A stretch of 64,000 nucleotides of DNA from an uncultured Flavobacteriales bacterium (GTDB lineage: Bacteria; Bacteroidota; Bacteroidia; Flavobacteriales; Crocinitomicaceae): the NCBI GenBank assembly GCA_946480815.1, contig CAMLLB010000006.1, positions 57,998 to 121,997 on the forward strand, written 5' to 3'. The notes beneath the pieces were generated by a model, which did not search any database, had not been told where the DNA came from, and saw only the letters and a list, made by a program, of their open reading frames with translations. Within the stretch, counting starts at the first letter, position 1. Each line of letters opens with the position of its first letter. The position numbers were made by a program, and so were the translations under genes. Below are positions 29,927 through 37,556 of the stretch, in pieces.

Positions 29927-30148
29927 TTAAAAGAAAGAATAGATAAACCCAACAACTCCCTTCCAGGTAGAAGTAGGAGTTCCGGTAATTCCAAAGACAT
30001 TGTCCATTGCGAATACCAACAATGCAAAAATCACAGACGCAACTACCACAATCAGTGCATTGCTCTGCAATTCTTTCCACGTCGGCCACGTAACATTCTG
30101 AGTCATCTCAGTAATCGTTTCGCTAAAATAATTTCTAAACTTTGACAT
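29927..30148 (-). CDS. secE: Preprotein translocase subunit SecE
   Basis: A 73-residue protein with one C-terminal membrane helix (NALIVVVASVIFALLVFAMD) after the conserved amphipathic stretch EMTQNVTWPTWKELQ. It stabilises SecY in the translocon. The frame stays open upstream into the tRNA-Trp gene, but MSKFRNYFSE is the true start. The ATG is only 20 bases from the 3' end of tRNA-Trp, so tRNA processing would leave a very short leader. Confidence 0.95.
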   Translation of the reverse strand: MSKFRNYFSETITEMTQNVTWPTWKELQSNALIVVVASVIFALLVFAMDNVFGITGTPTSTWKGVVGFIYSFF

Positions 30149-30168
30149 GGTCAATTTATTTTGTTTTG

Positions 30169-30241
30169 CACGGGCGGTAGGATTCGAACCCACGACCAAT
30201 GGTTTTGGAGACCACTACTCTACCAGCTGAGCTACGCCCGT
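30169..30241 (-). tRNA. tRNA-Trp (anticodon CCA)
   Basis: 73 bases. Acceptor stem ACGGGCG / CGCCCGT, D arm GCTCAGCTGGTAGAGT, anticodon loop TCTCCAAAA with CCA, T loop GGTTCGAATCC and discriminator G, as expected for tRNA-Trp. The 3' CCA is not encoded. It lies between the tuf terminator and secE, so it may be co-transcribed with secE-nusG. Confidence 0.97.
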
Positions 30242-30243
30242 GT

Positions 30244-30268
30244 AAAAAGGGGAGTTGACCTCCCCTTT
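30244..30268 (-). terminator. tuf terminator
   Basis: Minus-strand stem AAAGGGGAG / CTCCCCTTT (nine pairs) with a GTCAA loop and a following run of Ts, 22 bases after the tuf stop and directly before tRNA-Trp. Confidence 0.88.
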
Positions 30269-30290
30269 CAATTCATATGTGTATCGCGAA

Positions 30291-31478
30291 TTAAGCGATG
30301 ATTTCAGTAACCTGACCAGCACCTACTGTACGACCACCCTCACGGATAGCGAAACGTAGACCTTTGTCCATTGCTACAGGTACGATCAACTTAACATTGA
30401 TTGTTACGTTATCACCTGGCATAACCATCTCACGTCCGTCTGTCAAGAAAATCTCTCCAGTTACGTCAGTTGTACGGAAGTAGAACTGAGGACGGTATTT
30501 GTTATGGAATGGAGTGTGACGACCACCTTCTTCTTTCTTCAATACATAGATTTCAGCTTTGAAGTCAGCATGAGGCTTAACAGATCCTGGCTTACAAATA
30601 ACCATACCACGCTTAATTTGAGACTTCTCAATACCACGTAATAAAAGACCTACGTTATCACCAGCTTCTCCACGATCCAAGATCTTACGGAACATCTCAA
30701 CCCCAGTTACAGTAGAAGTCAATTTCTCTTCACCCATACCTAAGATTTCAACTGGATCTCCAGAGTTAATAACTCCTGTTTCGATACGTCCTGTTGCTAC
30801 TGTACCACGACCTGTAATCGTAAATACGTCTTCAACAGGCATCAAGAAAGGCTTATCAACATCACGAGGAGGCAATTCGATGTAGTTATCAACTGCATCC
30901 ATCAACTCTTCAACTTTAGCAACCCACTCAGGCTCTCCGTTCAATGCACCAAGTGCAGAACCTTGAATAACCGGTGCATTGTCACCATCGTAATCGTAGA
31001 AAGACAACAATTCACGAACTTCCATTTCAACTAGTTCTAACAACTCAGCATCATCCACCATATCCACTTTGTTCATGAATACAACTAGACGAGGAACACC
31101 AACTTGTTTTCCTAAAAGGATATGCTCACGAGTTTGAGGCATCGGTCCATCAGTAGCAGCAACTACTAGGATCGCTCCATCCATCTGTGCAGCACCAGTA
31201 ACCATGTTCTTTACGTAATCCGCGTGACCTGGACAGTCAACGTGTGCGTAGTGACGGTTAGCTGTTTCGTACTCAATGTGTGACGTGTTAATAGTAATAC
31301 CACGCTCTTTTTCTTCAGGTGCGTTGTCAATAGAAGAGAAATCACGAACGGCAGCTAATCCTTTAGCAGCCAATACGCTTGAAATAGCCGCAGTCAACGT
31401 AGTTTTACCGTGGTCAACGTGACCAATAGTACCAATGTTTACGTGCGGTTTGGAACGATTAAAACTTTCCTTAGCCAT
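30291..31478 (-). CDS. tuf: Elongation factor Tu
   Basis: A 395-residue GTPase that delivers aminoacyl-tRNA to the ribosome. The G motifs are complete: [22 protein letters not shown] and a SAL motif (GSALGALNG). Domains II and III follow ([20 protein letters not shown] and [12 protein letters not shown]). It is preceded by four tRNA genes on the same strand, the arrangement of the E. coli tufB operon. Length is normal. Confidence 0.99.
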   Translation of the reverse strand: MAKESFNRSKPHVNIGTIGHVDHGKTTLTAAISSVLAAKGLAAVRDFSSIDNAPEEKERGITINTSHIEYETANRHYAHVDCPGHADYVKNMVTGAAQMDGAILVVAATDGPMPQTREHILLGKQVGVPRLVVFMNKVDMVDDAELLELVEMEVRELLSFYDYDGDNAPVIQGSALGALNGEPEWVAKVEELMDAVDNYIELPPRDVDKPFLMPVEDVFTITGRGTVATGRIETGVINSGDPVEILGMGEEKLTSTVTGVEMFRKILDRGEAGDNVGLLLRGIEKSQIKRGMVICKPGSVKPHADFKAEIYVLKKEEGGRHTPFHNKYRPQFYFRTTDVTGEIFLTDGREMVMPGDNVTINVKLIVPVAMDKGLRFAIREGGRTVGAGQVTEIIA

Positions 31479-31563
31479 TTGTTTTTATTTGTTACGTAGT
31501 TAATAAACCTTTTTCTTACAATACAAAATTTCACCCATAAACCAAATGAGTGAATCCCTGCAG

Positions 31564-31635
31564 AGCCAATGACGAGATTTGAACTCGTGGCCTCTTCCTT
31601 ACCAAGGAAGCGCTCTACCCCTGAGCTACACCGGC
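31564..31635 (-). tRNA. tRNA-Thr (anticodon GGT)
   Basis: 72 bases. Acceptor stem GCCGGTG / CATTGGC with two G-T pairs, anticodon stem-loop CTTCCTTGGTAAGGAAG (GGT), T loop AGTTCAAATCT, discriminator T, no encoded CCA. It is the tRNA nearest tuf, like thrT in E. coli. Confidence 0.97.
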
Positions 31636-31658
31636 CTATTCTCTTGAATCGTAATTTG

Positions 31659-31731
31659 AGCGGGAGACGAGATTCGAACTCGCGACCCTCAGCTTGGAAG
31701 GCTGACGCTCTACCAACTGAGCTACTCCCGC
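31659..31731 (-). tRNA. tRNA-Gly (anticodon TCC)
   Basis: 73 bases. Acceptor stem GCGGGAG / CTCCCGC, anticodon stem-loop TCAGCCTTCCAAGCTGA (TCC), T loop AGTTCGAATCT, no encoded CCA. Third in the tRNA row, as glyT in E. coli. Confidence 0.97.
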
Positions 31732-31754
31732 TTATAATTATTATTTCCTTGTCG

Positions 31755-31836
31755 TGGGAGTGGCTGGACTCGAACCAGCGATACCGTGAGGTGACAGATT
31801 TACAGTCTGCTGCAATAGCCACTATGCGACACTCCC
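31755..31836 (-). tRNA. tRNA-Tyr (anticodon GTA)
   Basis: 82 bases with a long variable arm. Acceptor stem GGGAGTG / CACTCCC, anticodon stem-loop CAGACTGTAAATCTG (GTA), discriminator A, no encoded CCA. Second in the row, as tyrU in E. coli. Confidence 0.96.
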
Positions 31837-31849
31837 ATCCTTTAATGCG

Positions 31850-31923
31850 AGCCGGTGGAGGGACTCGAACCCCCGACCTGCTGATTACAAATCAGCTGCT
31901 CTAGCCAGCTGAGCTACACCGGC
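31850..31923 (-). tRNA. tRNA-Thr (anticodon TGT)
   Basis: 74 bases. Acceptor stem GCCGGTG / CACCGGC, anticodon stem-loop GCTGATTTGTAATCAGC (TGT), T loop GGTTCGAGTCC, no encoded CCA. First in the row, as thrU in E. coli. Confidence 0.97.
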
Positions 31924-31989
31924 ATTAAAGTTTGGTTTTTATTACGATTTTAAAGAACGATTCTTAAAGTGTTTTCCCGTTTGGGTTTG

Positions 31990-32019
31990 CAAATGTAGTA
32001 AAGAAATAAACAACTGCAA
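31990..32019 (-). promoter_or_regulatory. Promoter of the tRNA-tuf operon
   Basis: On the minus strand TTG (32019-32017), a spacer of exactly 19 bases and TACATTTG (31997-31990) fit the Bacteroidota consensus. It lies 66 bases before the first tRNA and downstream of the hpf terminator. Confidence 0.78.
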
Positions 32020-32040
32020 GCGTTTGATTGAAAAAAAATC

Positions 32041-32073
32041 AAAAAAAAATAAGCGGCCTTTGGAGCCGCTTAT
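32041..32073 (-). terminator. hpf terminator
   Basis: Minus-strand stem ATAAGCGGC / GCCGCTTAT (nine pairs), 7-base loop, then a run of nine Ts. It lies 22 bases after the hpf stop. Confidence 0.92.
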
Positions 32074-32095
32074 CTAAATTCTTCATTTCCAATTA

Positions 32096-32392
32096 CTAAT
32101 TCGCTAATTTGCCTTTATATTTTTTTACCTGTGTGCGCAAGGCATCAACACACAAATCTGCCGCTTCTTCAAAAGATTTACATTGTTTCTTTGCAAACAA
32201 TTCTTTTCCGGGCATTAATATTTTCACTTCTGCTATCTTATTTTCCTTGTCCGAATTCTTATCCAACCTTAAAAAAACTTCCCCAACAATGATGTGGTCA
32301 AAAAAAACCTGAAGTTTTTCCACTTTGTCATTAATAAAATCAATCAGCTTTTGATCTGCTTTAAAATGGATAGAATGCACTTTAACGTCCAT
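32096..32392 (-). CDS. hpf: Ribosome hibernation promoting factor, short form (HPF/RaiA family)
   Basis: A 98-residue protein with the beta-alpha fold of the S30AE family: MDVKVHSIHFKADQKLIDFI, then VFLRLDKNSDKENKIAEVKI and the basic last helix CVDALRTQVKKYKGK. It binds the small ribosomal subunit in stationary phase and blocks tRNA and mRNA sites. It lacks the C-terminal dimerisation domain of long HPF. It starts 5 bases after the xerC stop, so the two share a transcript. Confidence 0.92.
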   Translation of the reverse strand: MDVKVHSIHFKADQKLIDFINDKVEKLQVFFDHIIVGEVFLRLDKNSDKENKIAEVKILMPGKELFAKKQCKSFEEAADLCVDALRTQVKKYKGKLAN

Positions 32393-32397
32393 GACTT

Positions 32398-33279
32398 TTA
32401 CTTTTTGCGCCCACGTGGATGGGCATGTGAATATATCGAGTTTATTTGCGCAAACGAATTGTGCGTGTAGACTTGTGTTGCAGACAAATTTGCATGCCCC
32501 AAAAGCTCTTTCAAAGTTTCAAGCCCGGCACCATTGTTTAACATGTGAGTTGCAAATGTATGACGCAAGATATGTGGGCTTTTTTTCTCCGCGTTCGTTA
32601 CACTTCCAAGGTATGTATTAATTTTCCGATAAACAAACTTTGACGATAATTTTCTACCATCTTTTTTTACAAATAACATTATTTGGCTATCAGGCCCGGC
32701 AGGCTTGATTTTCTCATATGATTGAATGATCCGGTAAAGCTCCTGACCTATCGGAATGATCCGTTCTTTATTCCGTTTTCCCAGGACTTTTATGCTGTTA
32801 TCCGTCACATCCCTGGTCTTTAATCCGATCAGTTCACTCAAACGAATTCCTGTCTGGTAAAATAACTCAAACATCAACCGGTCCCGGATTCCTTCAAAAT
32901 TTGATGCAAACAACTGCTCTATCCGAACCGAATCTATTTCTGATTGTTTCACGAATTGAGGCAAGCGCTTTTCCACTTTCGGGCCACGAATCCGCAACAT
33001 GGGATTTTGCTCCACTTTCCCATTTGCATGCAACCATTTAAAAATCGAACGCAAACAAGAAATCTTACGAGACACCGTGCGGTTACTCTGCCCGTTCTCC
33101 AGCAAATGAACAATCCAGGCTCGTACCAACTGATGGTTCACCTCATTCCAATCTGTTGACTTTGATAACTCCGCAAAAGTTGTGAATTGATCCAGATCTT
33201 CCTCATAAGCCAGGATGGTATGCTTCGAGTAACGTTTCTCGACCTGCAGGTAATGAATGAAGGAATCTTTATAGGACAT
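32398..33279 (-). CDS. xerC: Tyrosine recombinase, XerC/XerD type
   Basis: A 293-residue protein with an N-terminal SAM-like core-binding domain and a C-terminal catalytic domain. All catalytic residues are visible: Arg146 (GIRLSEL), Lys168 (GKRNKER), His236 and Arg239 (HILRHTFATH), His262 (LLGHANLS) and the nucleophile Tyr271 (VYTHNSF). Length and the rpsU/hpf neighbours point to the housekeeping chromosome-dimer resolvase, not a mobile-element integrase. Whether it is the XerC or XerD partner cannot be settled from sequence alone. Confidence 0.93.
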   Translation of the reverse strand: MSYKDSFIHYLQVEKRYSKHTILAYEEDLDQFTTFAELSKSTDWNEVNHQLVRAWIVHLLENGQSNRTVSRKISCLRSIFKWLHANGKVEQNPMLRIRGPKVEKRLPQFVKQSEIDSVRIEQLFASNFEGIRDRLMFELFYQTGIRLSELIGLKTRDVTDNSIKVLGKRNKERIIPIGQELYRIIQSYEKIKPAGPDSQIMLFVKKDGRKLSSKFVYRKINTYLGSVTNAEKKSPHILRHTFATHMLNNGAGLETLKELLGHANLSATQVYTHNSFAQINSIYSHAHPRGRKK

Positions 33280-33297
33280 AACTGAAATACAAGGTAC

Positions 33298-33329
33298 AAA
33301 AAAAGGCCCTGACGAAAATGTCAGGACCT
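33298..33329 (-). terminator. rpsU terminator
   Basis: Minus-strand stem AGGTCCTGAC / GTCAGGGCCT (ten pairs, one T-G), 6-base loop, then a T tract. It separates rpsU from xerC. Confidence 0.88.
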
Positions 33330-33357
33330 CAATTTTTCTAATGCGAATAACTCCGGA

Positions 33358-33549
33358 TTAAATCTCTTGAGATTTCATTTTTTGAGCATAAGCTGCACGA
33401 ATGTTCGCTTGACGATCAACAACAGATGGCTTCACGAATTCTTTACGACGACGTAATTCTTTCATGACATTTGTTTTGTCATATTTCTTCTTGTACTTCT
33501 TAAGCGCTCTTTCGATGTTCTCGCCTTCTTTAACTGGAATGATTAACAT
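33358..33549 (-). CDS. rpsU: 30S ribosomal protein S21
   Basis: A 63-residue basic protein, MLIIPVKEGENIERALKKYK and then KKKYDKTNVMKELRRRKEF, the S21 signature. S21 takes part in start-site selection near the anti-Shine-Dalgarno end of 16S rRNA. It has its own promoter and terminator, so it is a monocistronic unit ahead of xerC-hpf. Confidence 0.96.
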   Translation of the reverse strand: MLIIPVKEGENIERALKKYKKKYDKTNVMKELRRRKEFVKPSVVDRQANIRAAYAQKMKSQEI

Positions 33550-33604
33550 ATTCTATTTAAATTCTATTGTTAGCTTTTTACTACCCATCCTATGATAGGG
33601 AGCG

Positions 33605-33633
33605 CAAAGATATAAATTATTTCTTTTCAACAA
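33605..33633 (-). promoter_or_regulatory. rpsU promoter
   Basis: On the minus strand TTG (33633-33631), an 18-base spacer and TATCTTTG (33612-33605). The palindrome CCTATCATAGG lies just downstream, within the leader, about 45 bases before the ATG. Confidence 0.65.
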
Positions 33634-33658
33634 TCAGTATCTCAAAAATAATTTCGAA

Positions 33659-34798
33659 TTACTTTAAGATCTCTCTGGAAATAACCAATTTTTGGATTTC
33701 AGAAGTTCCTTCACCAATAGTCATCAGTTTTGCATCACGCAGGAATTTCTCTGCCGGATATTCTTTCGTGAACCCGTAACCACCCATGATCTGAACGGCC
33801 TCGTTCCCGCATTTCACAGAAACTTCCGAAGCGAAATATTTTGCAAATGCTCCTTGTGTGGTCATTTTTTGATTCCTGTTCTTGTAATCAGCTGCCTGGA
33901 ATGTCAACAATTCCGCTGCCTCCACTTCTGTTGCCATATCAGCCAATTTGAACCCGATAGCCTGGAACTTACCGATCGGCTGTCCGAATTGCTCGCGCTC
34001 TTTAGCATATTTCACAGAAGCTTCGTAAGCGCCACGAGCAATTCCACAAGAAAGTGCCGCGATCGAAATACGACCTCCATCCAAAATGTGCATGGCTTGT
34101 TTGAACCCTTGTCCAACTTCACCGATTACCTGTGATTCGTGTACGCGTACATTATCAAAGATCAACTCTGCTGTTTCAGAAGCACGAACCCCTAACTTAT
34201 CTTTAATTTTAACAGCAGAGAATCCTGGAGTACCTTTTTCAATGATGAATGCCGTAATTCCGTTTGAATCCAATAATTCACCCGTACGAATCAATACAAC
34301 AGCCACATCTCCTGACAAACCATGTGTAATCCAGTTTTTCGCACCGTTGATTACCCAATAATCTCCATCCTTAACAGCAGTACATTTCATACGCATAGCG
34401 TCTGAACCTGTATTCGGCTCAGTCAATCCCCATGCTCCGATAAATTCTCCGGAAGTTAATTTAGGAAGGTATTTTTTCTTCTGCTCTTCGTTTCCATGAT
34501 AATAAATATGCCCTGTACACAATGAGTTATGTGCAGCAACACTCAAACCAATTCCTCCGCACACTTTCCCTAATTCCATCAATGCTGTTGCATATTCCAG
34601 GTAAGAAAAGCCGCTTCCGCCGTATTGTTCCGGGATATAAATCCCAAGCAGTCCAAGTTCACCCATTTTCTTCATGGTATCTACCGGGAAATACTCATCA
34701 GCATCCCATTGATTCATGTTCGGGCGGATTTCTCTTTCTGCAAAATCACGCACCATTTGCGTGATCATTTTTTGATTTTCGTTTAGTTCAAAGTTCAT
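33659..34798 (-). CDS. Acyl-CoA dehydrogenase
   Basis: A 379-residue flavoprotein with the three family domains: the N-terminal helical part (EQYGGSGFSYLEYATALMEL), the beta domain (GAWGLTEPNTGSDA, the first signature) and the C-terminal helical part (QIMGGYGFTKEYPAEKFLRD and GEGTSEIQ, the second signature with the likely catalytic Glu). It oxidises acyl-CoA to enoyl-CoA with electrons passed to ETF. Length fits the short/medium-chain group, including butyryl-CoA type; chain length cannot be fixed from sequence. It is a single gene between rpsU and apt. Confidence 0.95.
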   Translation of the reverse strand: MNFELNENQKMITQMVRDFAEREIRPNMNQWDADEYFPVDTMKKMGELGLLGIYIPEQYGGSGFSYLEYATALMELGKVCGGIGLSVAAHNSLCTGHIYYHGNEEQKKKYLPKLTSGEFIGAWGLTEPNTGSDAMRMKCTAVKDGDYWVINGAKNWITHGLSGDVAVVLIRTGELLDSNGITAFIIEKGTPGFSAVKIKDKLGVRASETAELIFDNVRVHESQVIGEVGQGFKQAMHILDGGRISIAALSCGIARGAYEASVKYAKEREQFGQPIGKFQAIGFKLADMATEVEAAELLTFQAADYKNRNQKMTTQGAFAKYFASEVSVKCGNEAVQIMGGYGFTKEYPAEKFLRDAKLMTIGEGTSEIQKLVISREILK

Positions 34799-34851
34799 GA
34801 TTAACAGTTTTTTGGGGCTATCCGTTAATTTTGTTTTTCGATTAATAAATT

Positions 34852-35379
34852 TTAATAGGCCACTAAATTAGTAATATTATTAGAGTAGTTTTTCAATTTC
34901 TCATTACCATTTAGAAAATTTAACCCTACCAGGAAATTAAATCCGGCTACTTCACCACCGCATTTCTGAATCAATTCTGCTGCTGCTGAAGCCGATCCTC
35001 CGGTAGCCAATAAATCGTCATGAATCAATACGCGCTCTCCTTTTTGAATCGCATCAACATGCATTTCGATTGTAGCTGAACCGTATTCCAAATCATATGA
35101 ATGACTGATTTTATGGTAAGGTAATTTCCCTGTCTTACGGATCAAAACGAACGGAAGGCCTAATTCCATTGCCAAAGGGTACCCGAATAAAAATCCACGG
35201 CTTTCAATTCCGGCAATTTTATCCAATTTCTGATCTTTGTAAATCGATACCAAATGCATTACGATTTCTTTAGATAAAGCAGGATTCAACATGATTGGAG
35301 TAATGTCCTTAAACACGATCCCTGCCTTTGGAAAATCAACTACATCCCTGATTACGCCTTTAATTTTTTCTTCTATCAT
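34852..35379 (-). CDS. apt: Adenine phosphoribosyltransferase
   Basis: A 175-residue purine salvage enzyme making AMP from adenine and PRPP. The PRPP-binding motif is VLIHDDLLATGGSASA; the N-terminal VRD/PGI-type region (DVVDFPKAGIVFKDITP) and AGIESRGFLFG are typical. The ATG overlaps the stop of the HhH gene by one base (TAATG), so they are co-translated. No anomalies. Confidence 0.96.
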   Translation of the reverse strand: MIEEKIKGVIRDVVDFPKAGIVFKDITPIMLNPALSKEIVMHLVSIYKDQKLDKIAGIESRGFLFGYPLAMELGLPFVLIRKTGKLPYHKISHSYDLEYGSATIEMHVDAIQKGERVLIHDDLLATGGSASAAAELIQKCGGEVAGFNFLVGLNFLNGNEKLKNYSNNITNLVAY

Positions 35380-36239
35380 TATTCTACTATAAGGTAATGC
35401 TTCAGCTTTTCGTACAGTTCATCTGTCATCAAAACCGAATTTTTAATCTCACGGAGTTCTTTATAGAATCCGTTTTGAGAGCGCAATTTTACGAGAGAAT
35501 TTGCCAAATTCCAAGAAATATATGGATGAAAGGATAATTCCCTGGTACTTGCCGTATTGATATTTATCTTTCGAATGTTCTCCGGATCTATCCGGATGTA
35601 TTTTTCCCAAACAGCAATTTTCTCAGGAGTTGCCTGCCAAACCTCGCTCAATTGATCCAACGAATAAAACCCTCCAAAATTGTCCCTGGTGCGAATAATT
35701 TGTTTTGCATCAAATACCGTGATATCCCGTGCTTGCAACAAATCATCCAAACTGGCACGGTTGATCGCTACATCAACCAGTTTTTGTTCCAATTTATATT
35801 CTGTCGGGCGATCCAGATTCCTGGTCCTTTCCGGATAAACTGTCGAATCTTTGATCAAATTATACAGCTCATCTGATATGACGAAAATACGTTTCAATTC
35901 TTCGTTGGAATAGATCTTCCTGGAGGTGAATTTCAATACGATCGCACTTTGTTTTTCAGAAAGCCCGAGTGCCATCCATTCTTCCAGGGTATAATCATTC
36001 GGATTAAAACGGGCGAGTGGTCTTGAATACTGTTTCTTCTTCCATTCCTTACGGTAATTGAAACCGGATTCCCGGTTTAATTTTCCAGTGACCTGTTTTT
36101 CAGCAGTCGACCATTGTTCGATTTGAATTTCAGGCTTTGATCTGAAGTACTGGATTAAATCAGGACTTACAAAAATAACGAGCAGCAATCCTGTGAACAG
36201 GAAGATTCCTCGTTTAGTAGATTTTGAATAGTGGGTCAT
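35379..36239 (-). CDS. Helix-hairpin-helix (ComEA-like) membrane-anchored protein
   Basis: A 286-residue protein with one N-terminal membrane helix (about residues 12-27, FLFTGLLLVIFVSPDL). Several helix-hairpin-helix segments follow (for example LSEKQSAIVLKFTSRKI, VAINRASLDDLLQARDI, ININTASTRELSFHPYIS). HhH motifs bind DNA backbone non-specifically. This architecture occurs in many Bacteroidota proteins annotated as ComEA-like, but a role in DNA uptake is not shown. It is sandwiched between apt and an RmlD-like gene in one minus-strand operon. Confidence 0.85.
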   Translation of the reverse strand: MTHYSKSTKRGIFLFTGLLLVIFVSPDLIQYFRSKPEIQIEQWSTAEKQVTGKLNRESGFNYRKEWKKKQYSRPLARFNPNDYTLEEWMALGLSEKQSAIVLKFTSRKIYSNEELKRIFVISDELYNLIKDSTVYPERTRNLDRPTEYKLEQKLVDVAINRASLDDLLQARDITVFDAKQIIRTRDNFGGFYSLDQLSEVWQATPEKIAVWEKYIRIDPENIRKININTASTRELSFHPYISWNLANSLVKLRSQNGFYKELREIKNSVLMTDELYEKLKHYLIVE

Positions 36240-36248
36240 TTTTCATAC

Positions 36249-37160
36249 TTAACGGTAGTAAGTTAAGTCTTTTTTCAGAATTGGGATCGTTTCTTTAATA
36301 TCCATCGGGCGATAATCCAGTAATTTTTCGGATTTTGACAAGTCAAAACCTGTTCTTGGCGGCCTCTTGGCGGCCTGGTTCAATGTTGCGGAAGAGATGG
36401 TCTCGATGTTCAAGTCAGTTAAGCCCAATGCCTCACCTACCTCTTCAACAATTTGATTGATCGGTCGTGAAACAGGTCCTGAAAGATGGAAGATTCCCTG
36501 TTGCTTTCTCAAAATAATTTCCACACATCCATATGCGAGGTCATCTGCCCAGGTAGGTGCGCGAAACTGGTCGTCGACTAACTTCATTACTTCTCCTTTC
36601 GGAAGTGCTTCCAAAGCCCAAAGGATCATATTGGAGCGAGACAACCCAAAACCTGTTCCATAAACAATAATGGTTCGTGCAATCGACCAGTTTTTATAGT
36701 TATCGGGATCGTTAATCAATGTATTTTCTGCATCTACCTTTGACCGGGCATAAACGCTCAGGGGATTTACCGCATCCTCTTCTTTATAAGGTCCGTTCTC
36801 TCCATCAAAAACGAAATCGGTGGAAAGCAATTCAAAATGAGCCTGAATGCTCTTTGCAGCTTCATAAAGCACCTGTGAAGCAACCACATTTACATCATGG
36901 CATTCTTCCGGATTTGATTCGCAATAGTCTACATTTGTTAATGCTGCAGTATGAATAATTGCTGTTGGCCTTTGTTCGGACACCAGTTTTTTCACCTCAT
37001 CGGATTGTTGTAAATCCAGGGATATATAATTGCTTTCAGGACATTCCGGATTCCGATTACCGCCTTTGGAAGTTGCAATGAACGGAATGTTGTGTTTGAT
37101 ACAACGCTTGACAATTTTTTGCCCCAATAAACCATTGGAACCTGTAATAAGAATTTTCAT
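36249..37160 (-). CDS. SDR reductase, RmlD (dTDP-4-dehydrorhamnose reductase) family
   Basis: A 303-residue Rossmann-fold protein with MKILITGSNGLLGQKIVKRC, the STDFVFDGENGPYKE motif typical of RmlD-type enzymes, and the catalytic YARSK. It would reduce a keto-sugar nucleotide with NAD(P)H, but many Bacteroidota members are far from rhamnose genes, and no rmlA, rmlB or rmlC is nearby. The product is therefore uncertain. It starts 7 bases after the PspC-like stop and ends 9 bases before the HhH gene. Confidence 0.87.
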   Translation of the reverse strand: MKILITGSNGLLGQKIVKRCIKHNIPFIATSKGGNRNPECPESNYISLDLQQSDEVKKLVSEQRPTAIIHTAALTNVDYCESNPEECHDVNVVASQVLYEAAKSIQAHFELLSTDFVFDGENGPYKEEDAVNPLSVYARSKVDAENTLINDPDNYKNWSIARTIIVYGTGFGLSRSNMILWALEALPKGEVMKLVDDQFRAPTWADDLAYGCVEIILRKQQGIFHLSGPVSRPINQIVEEVGEALGLTDLNIETISSATLNQAAKRPPRTGFDLSKSEKLLDYRPMDIKETIPILKKDLTYYR

Positions 37161-37167
37161 AGTATGA

Positions 37168-37404
37168 TTACAACTCCCAGATGGAGCGTTTTTTTGATTT
37201 GAACAGGAAATAATGCTTATGCTCTAAGATCCAGGCCATGATAAGATATGGAATGAGTGGGGACCCCAAGCCAATACAGGTTGCGTAGATAAAACCCAAA
37301 CGCACTTTATTGGTTTGAATCCCTAATTTTGTTGCCCACCAGGAGCACACTCCGAAAGAGCGCATCTCAAAGAAAAAAGCTATTTTTTGAAGAGTTCTTT
37401 TCAT
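37168..37404 (-). CDS. Small PspC-domain membrane protein
   Basis: A 78-residue protein. GVCSWWATKLGIQTNKVRLG followed by a hydrophobic helix (FIYATCIGLGSPLIPYLIMAWIL) matches the PspC fold. These small proteins sit in the inner membrane and are linked to envelope stress in some bacteria; no partner genes (PspA or PspB) are here. It heads the operon with the RmlD-like and HhH genes. Family assignment is good, function unknown. Confidence 0.8.
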   Translation of the reverse strand: MKRTLQKIAFFFEMRSFGVCSWWATKLGIQTNKVRLGFIYATCIGLGSPLIPYLIMAWILEHKHYFLFKSKKRSIWEL

Positions 37405-37468
37405 CTGTTATTCCTTCTTCAAAAGTACGACTTTTTTAAATTGAAAATGGAGAATGTAAAATGGAAAA

Positions 37469-37503
37469 ATTCCGGAACTTCGACTCCGCTCAGCTACCGG
37501 AAT
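37469..37503. repeat. Hairpin with the TTCGACTCCGCTCA loop repeat
   Basis: ATTCCGG (37469-37475) and CCGGAAT (37497-37503) enclose a 21-base loop with TTCGACTCCGCTCA. The same loop word, with one base changed (TTCGACTACGCTCA), sits in the prfA terminator at 53902-53915. Confidence 0.65.
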
Positions 37504-37514
37504 AAATTTGTTTA

Positions 37515-37556
37515 AAAAGGTGACTGAGTCCCGAAGTTTCGGGAAAGTCACCTTTT
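37515..37556 (-). terminator. Terminator overlapping the DUF2851 stop codon
   Basis: Minus-strand outer stem AAAAGGTGACT / AGTCACCTTTT with an inner CCCGAA / TTCGGG hairpin, followed by Ts. The 5' arm overlaps the last codons and the stop (37548-37550). Confidence 0.85.

Noticed and set aside
29367..30199. Long NusG and SecE frames with extra N-terminal residues
   Set aside because: The extensions read through secE or tRNA-Trp sequence; family starts lie at 29918 and 30148.
31439..31904. Open frames of 111-127 codons across the tRNA row
   Set aside because: They are translations of tRNA genes (both strands), not proteins.
32398..33279. Tyrosine recombinase as sign of a mobile element
   Set aside because: Length, rpsU-hpf context and lack of att-like repeats fit the housekeeping Xer recombinase.
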